64,000 bases of DNA from Corythucha ciliata (taxonomy: Eukaryota; Arthropoda; Insecta; Hemiptera; Tingidae). The notes beneath the pieces are model-generated. The model was not told where the DNA came from. It ran no database searches and worked only from the letters and a program-made list of their open reading frames with translations. The translations under genes were made by a program, and so were the position numbers. Where the stretch lies: contig CM075938.1 of assembly GCA_038030265.1 (NCBI GenBank), forward strand, positions 48,105,189 to 48,169,188, given 5' to 3'. Positions 10,033 through 20,835 of this stretch are shown one piece after another (positions within the stretch are counted from its first letter, which is position 1; every line of letters begins with the position of its first letter).

Positions 10033-10540
10033 ATAAGAAATTTAAAGAACTGATTTAGAAAAATCAGACATAACGAAATATTTGATCATGAAATAGATGA
10101 ACGTTTTAGTCAGCTCTTTAATCAACGATTGATAAAGTGAGCCTTATTCCATGAATTAGCGATTTTTATCCATTTTTGCTACAAATTGGCGTTTGTTCAA
10201 TTTTTAGCCGCGAATCAGCCCTTTTTCTAAATTTGAGCTGAAATTTAGAGTTTTCCTTAATTTTAGCAGCGCTAATAGTGTGAATACGTCATTTTATGGC
10301 CGATGTAGCCGATTTAGCTTATAACACGTCATTTATCTAGTAAAGTGGTGTCTTTAGGACTCTAATTACCCAGTAAAATTATCCCAGAAACAAAATAATT
10401 TCATGAAGAGGTGGTTAATTTGGTGAAGGATTTGGAATATTTGTCTCAATAATTGTATTTTTGCATAATGTAGGCATAATTGATTCGAAAAATTGTTTTT
10501 TCTGGTGGGGGGGGGGTAAATCTGAACTGCTCAAATTCTT
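10033..10540 (+). repeat. 30-bp array remnant then unassigned sequence
   Basis: Plus-oriented units end near 10,270. From there to 10,540 only AT-rich sequence and a G9 run at about 10,506 are seen. Confidence 0.5.
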
Positions 10541-11160
10541 GCTCCCCCGCCAATGCTGGCTGACTTCCACCGATACTGGCTTTTGACCCTAAAAAACCCA
10601 CTTCACCGGGTTTTCTCAGTAAAAAAAAAAAAAGAAGAAAAAAAAAACGATTTTGGTGGTTTCTTGTCGCTAAAAATCCAGTATCGCTCAGTTAAAAAGT
10701 AAGTAATTTAAAAAAGTAGTTAAAAAGTGCTCGCTAGGGAAACGATTTCGCTCGATAGGAAAGCGCTTTCCCCAAACTAAAAAAAAAAATTGTTTTGTTT
10801 TTGGTCCCTGAAAATCCGATTTCGTTGGTTTGGCTCGCTCAAAATTCAATTTCGCTCGCCTTAAAAACATTATTCGTTTGCGCTATGAAGCAATTTCGCG
10901 CACTAAAAACCCATTTTTGCATGTCTCTCACTCAACTGTTCGCTGATTTCACACTCTAAATACCATTTCGCGGATTTTTCTCGCTAAAAACTGATTTTCG
11001 CGGTTCTGCCTGGTTGCGGTTCTTCAGTTGCTGAAAAAACAATTTAGCGGCCGTTTGTTGCTGAAAAAACCACTCGCCTCCACGACGAAAGAGTCCAGTT
11101 TGAGGGACTAAAATATCGCAGTTACCCATCCCAGGATGTGAAAATTTCAAGTTCAATTGT
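10541..11160 (+). repeat. Minisatellite family 'ttcgctcactaaaaaaccc'
   Basis: Irregular units of about 30-33 bp built from cgatttcgctcg, ctaaaaaccc and aattttg blocks. Related units occur at 52,990-53,350 and inside module B of the composite element (1,545-1,640 reversed; 46,720-46,810). Confidence 0.6.
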
Positions 11161-11455
11161 CATAGTTATCCGACGGGAATTCCGAAATGGAATGCAAAAA
11201 AATACAGTTTTACAGCAGAGATGTAAGGATTTGACGGTCCACGACCCTTTAACTGTGCAAATTCAGTTTCTGGTGTTGAATTGACGATTTCTCGCGTCGA
11301 TTTACCTCGCATTAAAATTGATGAGCTTCCGAGTTCTCTTTCTGGGGACTCATCCCCGAATATAAGCCTGCTATAGGCGTTGGGATGCATCTGACTTGTT
11401 CTCATGTCAAGCTGCCCACCCCTCTAGATCAAAGGCTGGCTACGCCCCTGCCGTG
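11161..11455. other. Boundary sequence with 'gctggctacgcccctg' motif
   Basis: No gene seen. The end (11,405-11,452: ctgcccacccctctagatca, ggctggctacgcccctg) resembles 54,715-54,770 and, reversed, 52,948-53,040, suggesting a shared repeat terminus. Confidence 0.4.
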
Positions 11456-12000
11456 AACCAGCGATTTTTCCTCTTTCACCCAAGAATAAGCAATTTTTTC
11501 TTAATTTCAGACGCAAATTAGCTAATTTCCTCATTTTTGTCCGTGATTAGCGTTTTCTTAACTTTAGCTGTGAATGAGCGCTTTTTCTCAATTAGCACTT
11601 TTCAAAAGTTTTAGTCGGCTATATGAGTTTTTCCGGATTTTAGCTACAAGTTAGCAATTTCTTTTGCTTTAGACGTGGCTTACCACCTTATCTCAGCAAT
11701 GAAGTGGCCGTTGAAACCGAGAATTTTATCAATTTTTGCCGTAATTTAGCAGCAGATTAGAGCTTTTCTGAAATTATTCCCAACCATGCTATGAGTTAGC
11801 ACTTGTTCTTCCTTTTTAGCAAACAAATTAGCGCTTTTTATCTACACATATTTCACTAGCGAAATGGCAATGTTGTATTCACTTGATGTAGCAATGATTA
11901 GCACTTTTGTCATTTTTAGCCCTGAATCAGCGTCTCTTCTCAATTTCAGCTATGAAGCTGCTTCCAAAAATCGCGAATGAGGAAGTAGCACACTTTCCAA
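11456..12000 (+). repeat. 30-bp array, plus orientation
   Basis: Degenerate units with tttttctcaatt, ttttagc and gaattagc cores. It ends before unassigned sequence that carries a MITE at 12,174. Confidence 0.75.
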
Positions 12001-12173
12001 AATCGTGCTGTCGTGATTGCTTGGGTACCAAAATTCATGAAAACACGATCCGTTCAAATAAAATCAGGCCCTATATTTTTTATTAATTTTTAAAACTATT
12101 GGGTTGCGGGACCAATTTGAAATAGGCTAGATAGACTGAAGACGTAATAACAGCCTGCGCATGACCTTCACAA

Positions 12174-12325
12174 TAGGTCTATTCGTTTGTCGTCCGGAGC
12201 TGCACTATTAGCACTGAAAGTACTAACCTTTCATTATTTTTTCGCGTTATTTCACATGATAACCCGCGAGGTTGCAAAATTTCGTGCTGCTCGGAATAGT
12301 CCGGGACGACAAATGAATAGACCTA
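12174..12325. mobile_element. 148-bp MITE with TA target duplications, copy 1
   Basis: Flanking TA dinucleotides bracket GGTCTATTCGTTTGTCGTCC ... and the inverse at the right end. The other copy at 43,985-44,136 has exactly the same 148-bp interior length with few differences. TA duplications and short inverted ends fit a Tc1/mariner-type non-autonomous element, which is inference. Confidence 0.8.
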
Positions 12326-12543
12326 GTATCTTCCCACAAATCAAACAATATAGGACTTAAGAGAATTGGTATGACAAGAAGGGGCAAGACATGATAACAG
12401 CAAGGATGCGTAGGGTTGGGAGGGGTCACAACCCCTTAGCTACGTCACGAGTCACACACCGGCCGTTTAAGATTACAAAAAAAAATTGGCAAGTTTTATT
12501 ATTTCGCTGTAAATCGAAATCAATCATTTTCGCACTAATATTC
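12326..12543. other. Short unassigned segment
   Basis: No gene recognised between the MITE and the duplicated block. It contains ggtcacaaccccttagctac, reminiscent of repeat boundaries elsewhere. Confidence 0.3.
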
Positions 12544-13755
12544 AATTCCTGGTCATATTTAGTCATTTTCTTTCGAAAAAAAATGTTTCCAGCGATTTCT
12601 ATTTTTTATGTTACTTCCTCATTGTAGCGTTCTCTCAATTTCAGCTTTAAATGAACCCTTGTTCTCATTTTTATCCGTCAATTAGAGCTTGTTCATGATT
12701 TTGGTCATGAATGGGCAATCTTTTTCACATTTAGGCATGCGAATTAGCGCTTTTTGCCAATTTTAGCAGCCAGTTGGAAATTGTTCTCAATTTTAGGGTG
12801 CCGATTTGATTTTTGTGTGCGTCAGTAAAGTATAGGATGCCCTGCAAATTATCACTTTTTACAAATTTAGCTGCACATTAAAGCTTTTTTGAAATTATTT
12901 CACATTTAGCACTTTTATCCGCGAATATTTGATTTCCGCGATTTTTTCAATTCAAGCAGTGAATTAGCGCTATTTCTCTATACTCCCAGTGAATTGTCGA
13001 TGTATTTACATTTTATGTAGCAATGATTAGCAGATTTCTCATTTTAAGCCCCGAATTATAGCGCTTCTTCTCATCAATCTTTGAAGCTGACTTCAAAAAT
13101 CGTGAATTGGCGTTCTCTCATTTTATTTTATTAGTATTAATAATTAATATGAGCAACTTTTCTCATCTTTAGCCATGAATTAGCTCTTCTTAACTTTGAG
13201 CGCGATTGTATCATTTATGGACCTAAGATCCCAACTGTAGGTTAAATGTGATATAGGTAGTTTGCTTTCACATTGGTGGAATAACTAGTTTATGATCAAA
13301 AATAGTCATTTCTGGGCCAGTAAGAGAAATGGGAGACTGATTTAACTATAGTATAGTGTAACAAAGCTTCGTGCATGAAAAATGGTTCGTCTCTTCTAGC
13401 GGTGGGGTCAGTTTGAGGGCCCAAGGAGTCCCAAAGGGACCAATATTTAGTTAAACGCCACAAAAAATAATTTTATCGGGGTGAAATTGTATGTTTTAGG
13501 TAAAAAAAAAATGTACATTACTCTATGTATTGAAGTTTGCCCAGACAATTTCGCGGAAAGGAGCCAGTTTTTGATGGGAAGTGAGAAGTGACCCGTGTTC
13601 ATTCAGAGTGGTGGGGACAAAATGAATGGAAGATTTCCTTGGCATGTTCTGAGATTTTGATTCACCAAAACTCCTTGATTGATTATTGTTTCGCAAAGGA
13701 ACACGTTTCAGACCTAGAAAACAGAATCCAAATATTTGAATCTGTTACCATTATA
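12544..13755 (+). repeat. 1.2-kb direct duplication, copy 1
   Basis: From caattcctggtcatatttag to gaatctgttaccattata this block is nearly identical to 15,272-16,477, with scattered substitutions and small indels (for example gaagtgagaagtgacccg versus gaagtgacccg). The left two-thirds is plus-oriented 30-bp array; the last ~500 bp is other sequence. The 61-codon frame in it is present in both copies but is not recognisable. Confidence 0.9.
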
Positions 13756-15271
13756 CAGGGTGGAAGGGGATAAGTGTGACAAACATTTTTGGGTGATAGT
13801 AGGCCTCATTTGCGACCGAAATTACCATGTACATCATGGTCCGAAAATCAAAACCCTTCGAGATATGATTTTTCTAACGATTTTTAAGGCTTACATCATT
13901 TTTTTAAACTAACGGCGAGAAACTCGCATTTAATTTGAATTTTTGCAACTTTTGGTGATGGATTCGGAAATAGCACACTATGTTCTGTCAGGATTAGCCA
14001 TTTTCGATAGACGTTAACTATTTTATGTGCCCTTAAATGCGGCTCAAAGTCGTGCAAATCGGGGAATTAATTTTTTTCAAAAAAAGTCAGTCCCCGTTAG
14101 TCCACACTAAATTTGAGTGAACGGACAACCCGTGATTCAGAAAAACATCTTCAAAGTTTCCTTTACAAAAATAGTCATAAGCGTTTTCTTAGTTGTTTGG
14201 AGATTTTTCGTCAGAAATGACGATTTCTTAGATAAAATAATGATTTTTCTCTTCAAAATCGCTTGTTTTGGCCTGAAAAATTTGAACAAGTTTTGTGATT
14301 TTAACGTGATAAAAAGCACTAAAACCTAATCCAAAGCTATACGTTGAATCAAACTGATTATGCCCGTCTACCAAAGTAACAAAAAATGTCGCTCCGGCCG
14401 CCGGCTGTCGGGTTAAGTACATTACACTACTACAAGTTTCGACGTTTTTAGTTATTTTGCTATTATTCGGCATTAATTATCAAATCACGTTGTTACTCCA
14501 CATTTTTATAGCCATTCTTGCTGAATAATCGCAATAGGTCTCTACGACGCTCGAGTAAATCCCCATTTAGCATCGTGGGCTCCCCCCTACTATCTACAGA
14601 ATTGCAGTGCTAGGTCTTGGAAACTGCTTCCAGTTGACAGGTACCTGGAAAAAATGAAGCCACTTCATTGTCTTTGTCATCATTAGCTATTCGTTCGGTG
14701 GCTGCTGCCAGTACAGTAAAATTGGCAGTTGTCATTTGGGAAGCGTGATTTTGACCAATTAAATTAATGTGTTATTAATATTATTAGTTTTTAAACCATA
14801 AAAAATATGAAGAACCCGCACAAGAAGGCGAAAGTTCAGGAAACGAAGAAGTAGAATAGGAAAAAAGCAAAAAAACCCTAAAAATAAAATATTAATGAAA
14901 TTAATGTGTTTTATTTTTTATGTTTTATTTTTGCAATACTGGAAGCAGCCAATACAAACAAAGCTAATGTCTTGCGGTGCTCATGCGGTAAAATTCATGA
15001 AATTTTCCTTCAAACAATGGGTTAATTCGCGAAAAACCACCGCCGAACTGTGTTTCACGTTAATTAAATTATAGGGATGTACCCAAATTCGTTTTTTTCT
15101 TTCTATTTTGCATGTAGTACGAAATGAGAACCTCTTCCTCCGACGAGCTCATGGCGAAAACAGAAAAATATCACTTTGGTATCGCTTGTATAAACATGGT
15201 AACGTACCGATATGTTGCGCGATATATTGCTTTTCTATCGCGTTGCTTTCATATCATCTAGTGTGAACGCC
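13756..15271. other. 1.5-kb spacer between the duplicated blocks
   Basis: Starts acagggtggaaggggataag, a type of start common among insect repeats, and holds no convincing frame. It is AT-rich and unlike the flanking arrays; it may itself be a mobile insertion, but no terminal repeats were found. Confidence 0.4.
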
Positions 15272-16477
15272 GCCAATTCCTGGTCATATTTAGTCATTTT
15301 CTTTCGAAAAAAATGTTTCAAGCGATTTTTATTTTTATGTTACTTCCTCATAGTGGCGTTCTCTCAATTTCAGCTTTAAATGAACCCTTGTTCTCATTTT
15401 TATCCGTCAAATAGAGCTTGTTCATGATTTTGGTCATGAATGGGCAATCTTTTTCACATTTAGGCATGCGAGTTAGCGCTTTTTGCCAATTTTAGCAGCT
15501 AGTTGGAAATTGCTCTCAATTTTAGGGTGCCGATTTGATTTTTGTGTGCGTCAGTAAAGTATAGGATGCCCTGCAAATTATCACTTTTTACAAATTTAGC
15601 TGCACATGAAAGCTTTTTTGAAATTATTTCACATTTAGCACTTTTATCCGCGAAGATTTGATTTCCGCGATTTTTTCAATTCAAGCAGTGAATTAGCGCT
15701 ATTTCTCTATACTCCCAGTGAATTGTCGATGTATTTACATTTTATGTAGCAATGATTAGCAGATTTCTCATTTTAAGCCCCGAATTATAGCGCTTCTTCT
15801 CATCAATCTTTGAAGCTGACTTCAAAAATCGTGAATTGGCGTTCTCTCAATTTATTTTATTAGTATTAATAATTAATATGAAGCAATTTTTCTCATCTTT
15901 AGCCATGAATTAGCTCTTCTTAACTTTGAGCGCGATTGTATCATTTATGGACCTAAGATCCCAACTGTAGGTTAAATGTGATATAGGTAGTTCGCTTTCA
16001 CATTGGTGGAATAACTAGTTTATGATCAAAAATAGTCAATTCTCATTTCCCATAGAGAAATGGGAGACTGATTTAACTATAGTATAGTGTAACAAAGCTT
16101 CGTGCATGAAAAATAGTTCGTCTCTTCTAGCGGTGGGGTCAGTTTGAGGGCCCAAGGAGTCCCAAAGGGACCAATATTTAGTTAAACGCCACAAAAAATA
16201 ATTTTATCGGGGTGAAATTGTATGTTTTAGGTAAAAAAAAAAATGTACATTGTATGTATTGAAGTTTACCCAGACTATTTCGCGGCAAGGAGCCAGTTTT
16301 TGATGGGAAGTGACCCGTGTTCATTCAGAGTGGTGGGGACAAAATGAATGGAAGATTTCCTTGGCATGTTCTGAGATTTTGATTCACCAAAACTCCTTGA
16401 TTGATTATTGTTTCGCAAAGGAACACGTTTCAGACCTAGAAAACAGAATCCAAATATTTGAATCTGTTACCATTATA
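15272..16477 (+). repeat. 1.2-kb direct duplication, copy 2
   Basis: Second copy of 12,544-13,755. Sequence diverges abruptly at the same point (...accattata), here continuing tttacaaccctgag instead of cagggtggaagg. Confidence 0.9.
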
Positions 16478-16533
16478 TTTACAACCCTGAGTATAAGGCC
16501 TTTTCGGCCGGGGGAGCTTAAGGAATTTTTCAG

Positions 16534-17083
16534 GATTCGAGGAAAGATTGATTCCAAAGAAATATTGCTTTTGATGAAGAGAATAACCAGCAGGGGTCTG
16601 CCTTGTCGGTAACGGAAATGTCATTGCCTCTTTTCTTTCCATTGATCTGCGGTACTGATGGAAGTTTCCTATCCATTTTCCTAGACAACTTGTAGCGAAA
16701 GAGAATAATATAATATCCGCATTCAGTTTCAAACTTTATTTCTGAGTTTATCACGGTATGATTCTTTCCTTATGGTGAGACGTTCACGCCAACAATATTC
16801 TTAAAATAATAATCGGGAAAAAACTGACACTTAAAAGAGCGGCTCTACGCGAGGTTGCTCAATTCATGCTTTCAGGCATCGTATTTTGTCCTCATTCAAA
16901 AGAGGTCCGGCAGCCGAGAAGTTGGAGAAAAAAAGTAGAAGTAATCCTTCACCGCAACCACCATCACCACCACCTTTACATTTCCCCAGGCAAAGAGGCG
17001 GCGGATCGATCGTTTCCCAGACTCTTCCACAAACTTCAACCCCTGGCCTCTCTCCAGTCACGACCCTTTTTTCAATAGCGTAA
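16534..17083 (+). CDS. Candidate terminal two exons, unrecognised protein
   Basis: I do not recognise the product. Exon 16,534-16,608 follows tttttcag and ends at a GTAACG donor; exon 16,876-17,083 follows tgctttcag and ends at TAA. The phases agree (2 to 2) across a 267-nt intron. The joined frame reads GKIDSKEILLLMKRITSRGL, then KRGPAAEKLEKKSRSN, a proline stretch (PSPQPPSPPP) and a Ser/Thr-rich end (LSPVTTLFSIA). Low complexity and an unstructured tail fit the end of a larger protein. It lies in a repeat-free island just right of the duplication. A GTAATT at the end could instead be a donor, making it internal. No homology could be assigned. Confidence 0.38.
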
Positions 17084-17400
17084 TTTTCCGATGGATGAGG
17101 GCCCTAACTTGAAGCGCATCACCTCATCTTCAACTATGTATTACAGTAAATATAGTAACACATCCGTTTAGCAGCTATAAGTTGAGATTCAAGAACTGTA
17201 AGCGTCGTTTCTTCTTCATCATTTGAACTTTTTAACGACTTTCCAAGTTTATTCAGTTGTCTCATGGAAAATATCTCTAACGAATGAAAGGAAAAAAACA
17301 TTCTCGCGCTTCGAGTACGTCGAGACGTAAAAATCGAGGATTCCAAACCCAGTGCCACAAAATTCCAAATCACTTTTTTTAAATATCTCTCCGGATTTTA
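17084..17400. other. Repeat-free flank
   Basis: Could be a 3' untranslated region of the candidate gene to the left. A 79-codon minus-strand frame is open here, but no splice context supports it. Confidence 0.3.
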
Positions 17401-17900
17401 GCGTTTACAGCGGGCTTAGCGGGTGAGCGATTTTCATCAAAAATGCACAGATAGAACACTACGGGCGTCTGAAAACGCTCAATACGCTAAAAGCTGAAAT
17501 CAACTGATTTCCGCGCACGTGATGGCCCTTTTTACGGCAGAGATTTAAAGGGGAAAAAAAGCTGATTTGCAGATCACAGGGCAATTCCGCATCAGCTAAA
17601 ATTTAGAAAGGGCGCTCATACGTGTTCGAAATTAAGAAAAAGAGATCATTCACGCTTCGAGCAATAATTGAGAAGGGTCACTAATTCATGGTTAATTTTT
17701 TTTTAATTGCTTAATTCGTGAATATAAATAAGAAAAAGCGCTAGTTGACGGCTGAAATTGAAAAGACGCTAATTCGGGGCCCCTGGGAAGCAATTTTGCG
17801 TGACTGCAGAATAACGAAAAAACACTCAATTCATGGCTAAGTGTGTAAAAATCGCTATTTCACAGATACAAATAAGACGCGGGGCAAATTCACTTGTAAA
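17401..17900 (-). repeat. 30-bp array, minus orientation
   Basis: Units read ggctgaaattgaaaagacgctaattcg on the plus strand, the reverse complement of the usual unit. Orientation flips to plus at about 17,920. Confidence 0.75.
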
Positions 17901-19345
17901 ATTGATAAAAAGCGCAATAATAGCGTTTTTCCTCAATTTAAGCTGCTAGTTTATAAGCGCTTTTTCTCAATTTTATTATCAAATTAGCGGGTTTTTAAAG
18001 ATTTTAGCCACGAATTAGCAATTTCTTCCACTTTTAGCGGTGAACTAGCGCTTTTTCCTCAATTTTTGCCATGTGTACTTTTGTTTAGCGTTGCCTATTG
18101 AAAGTGGCCGACGGAGAAAAAATGCTGTCTTACGGATGGCGGATTTTTTCAACGGAATTTCACAATCGCTCAATGATTTTTGTTAATACACGCGTGGCTT
18201 TGTAATAATTATATTTGTTTTAATAACTTTTTAGACACGCTTGAAATGGGAAAAGTGTGCGTGATTACAACAAATTACAGGAAACTCAATCGTACTACCA
18301 CTTTGGGTAGAAATAATACTTCATGACTGAGTTTGCTAAGATGAGAATCAACCGGTGCCGCATGGACAACTCAAATTCAGCTGTGAATGACCACTTTTTA
18401 ACCATTTTAGTTGTGATTCGGGGCTTTTTCTTGATTTTAGCCGCAAAATTAGAGCTTTTCCTCAATTTCGATCATGAATCAAAAATCCACGGATTAACGA
18501 ACTTTTACGATTTGAGCAACGAATTAGCGTGTTTGAAAAATTTTACCAGCGAATATAAGCGCCTTTTCTCTATTTTAACCAAAAAAATCAGCGCTTTATC
18601 CCAATTTTTGCACCAGAGCTCGTTTTATTTTCTTATTTCAGCCGTGAATTAGCGCTCTACCTCAATTTTATACGCGAATTAGCGCTTTACCTCAATTTTA
18701 TACGCGAATTAAGACATTTTTTAACTTCTAGCCATGAATTACCGCTTTTTCTTATCTATAAAACCCCCAGAAACTGCGAATTAGCATTTTCTCGTTTTAG
18801 TCAAGCTTATTGTTAGCTGCAATTAGCGATTTTTAAAATTTTTGTTCCTGAAATTTCATCGAGAAACCACATTATTATTATTATTCATCAATTTTAGACA
18901 CGAACTGACGCTTTTTTGAAACTTTAGCTTAAGCGGTTTTTCTTAATTTTAGCCGAAAATCAGCACTTTATCCCAATTTCAGCCACGATTTAACGTATTT
19001 TCTCAATTTTAGCCACAAATGAAAATTTTCGAATTTTTAGCCGCGAGTTAGCGTTTTTTCCCCCGTTTTAGCCATGAATTAGTGCTTTTTAGCCATTTTA
19101 GCAGCGATGTCGAGAAATTCTGACCAATAATTAGTGCTTTTACTCATCTTAAGGCACGATATGTTGCCTCCTAAAACTGCGAATTGGCGTTTTCTCGAGT
19201 TTTATTTATTTATTTTGCTTGCTGTGAATTAGCGTTTTTTTTCTTTCTATTTATGCCGTAAATTAACGATTGTTTACACTTTTCGTCTTCCATTACCACT
19301 TGTTGTCAATTTTATCCGCGAACTTGCTCCATGAACGGCGCGTTA
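17901..19345 (+). repeat. 30-bp array, plus orientation
   Basis: Long array, interrupted at about 18,085-18,320 by sequence similar to 47,830-47,990 (ctcaatgattttt, gacgg blocks). Around 18,645-18,715 two adjacent units are almost identical, giving an exact 30-bp period. The 109- and 70-codon frames here are by-products of the period. Confidence 0.85.
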
Positions 19346-20094
19346 AGCTATGCTTCGCTTCAACTTATTAACACAGCGCACGCGCTTCAAAAGCAATTAC
19401 GCGCAATTTCGGATATCCCTCCGTATTTTTGAGGCATTCAATGAGGCATGCCTCACGTTCTACACACCGTGCGTTTCCTGTGAGGCATGCTTTGTGACGC
19501 ACGTGAAAAGACACGAGAGGAGACATAGCTCTACTGGTTTTTCTACAAATGTTAGCCGTTAAAGGCCCACCTTTTATTGCAAGAGTAGCCCGAGTTTGCC
19601 GCCCTCCCTCAACCCTACCCGGTAGACGCGCTACTGATTATTATACTTATTTGACCGATGTTTTAACGTGATGGAATACATTTTGTCGGGTATCTGACGA
19701 CGTATTTAGATTGACTTGACGGAAAAAGCAAAATGTCAGTTGGAAACGCTGGCTTTATCCCAATTTCATCTGCGTATGAGCGGTTTTTACATATTTGAAC
19801 TGAGAATGAGCGATTTTTCACAACTTTAGTCACGAATAAGCGTTTTTCTCAATTTTAGCCGTGAAGTGACTTTCTTCAGAAATGGCCATTTTTTCTGTAA
19901 AAACGGGTTTTCGGGTGAAGTTCCAATATTTATTTTGTTTTTCAAAGTCAAAATGCTTAGTTTTGATGCCAATCAGCCAGTTTGAACGGGTAAACTGGTG
20001 GTTCGAGGCATGGGCGAAGGTCATACGGGGGAGGGGGGTTGATGATAGGGGGCGAGGCGGACCGCCCCGGACCATACGGGGTCCCCGAAAAGCT
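19346..20094. other. Mostly unassigned, short plus array at 19,740-19,870
   Basis: No gene recognised. A few 30-bp units are visible, followed by a G-rich boundary (about 20,025-20,090, gggggaggggggttgatg and ggaccgccccggacc). Confidence 0.4.
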
Positions 20095-20345
20095 TAAATA
20101 CGGATGAATGAGGGTGTTTAGGTTATATATCCATGGATGTAGGTATGGACGATTGGGCAGCGATTTGGCTACTTTCTACGAATTTCAGTATGTCTGACCT
20201 GGAGAATATTATAACGTTGCAAGTGATATCAGCAAAGACTGTGGGCTGAATATACGATTGAGCCCCCGAAAGCGCTATTCTGGTGGCTCAAATTGAGAAA
20301 CTTCGCGCTTACTTGAGGAAAATTCGCGGCTAGAAAGAGAAAATA
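20095..20345 (-). repeat. Right-end domain of the 30-bp element, inverted, plus a few units
   Basis: Reverse complement of the domain at 958-1,190: tcctacga/aagtagccaaatc, ctggagaatattata, gctgaatata and ccccgaaaagctt landmarks. It continues into minus-oriented array units at about 20,285-20,340. Confidence 0.6.
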
Positions 20346-20835
20346 CACCGTGCCACCAGTTTCGTTAGGTCCTTAAGCCCATAAAGTGCTGATCGGCAAT
20401 TTGGATCTTGCTGACACAGCAAAAAATTGAGAAAAACGCTGCGAATTATCGAACAATGCCTTATTATTTGGACTGTGGGTTTATTATTCATGGATGTAGT
20501 CAAATCCGGCTTGAAATTACATGAAAATCGACACCCCACACCTCTATGACCCCAAATCCTTTGAAAATCCCCATTTTGGACCTGCTTTTGGCCCATAAAA
20601 CCCAAGGAGGTTAGTTGATCAAACTGATCAGATGTTAGGACCAACTAGACCCCAAATGGAGTGTATGTGCGAAAGAACGAGTTTTTTCGAGCAATCCTAG
20701 GGCAAGATATGGCCCGGACGGCGGACGGACATTTTTTTTTTTTTGCAGATTTGGACTCTACGCACTTTGAAACGTAAAACTACAAATTTGAGGGGAGGTC
20801 AAAAAAATTTTTTGCGATACGATTACAAAGACTGA
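20346..20835. other. Unassigned
   Basis: No gene recognised. The 104-codon minus-strand frame (MVLTSDQFDQLTSLGFMGQK...) has no visible domain. A T15-like tract lies at about 20,728. Confidence 0.3.

Noticed and set aside
17134..17373. 79-codon minus frame
   Set aside because: Plausible composition, but no acceptor and it competes with a better-supported plus-strand model.
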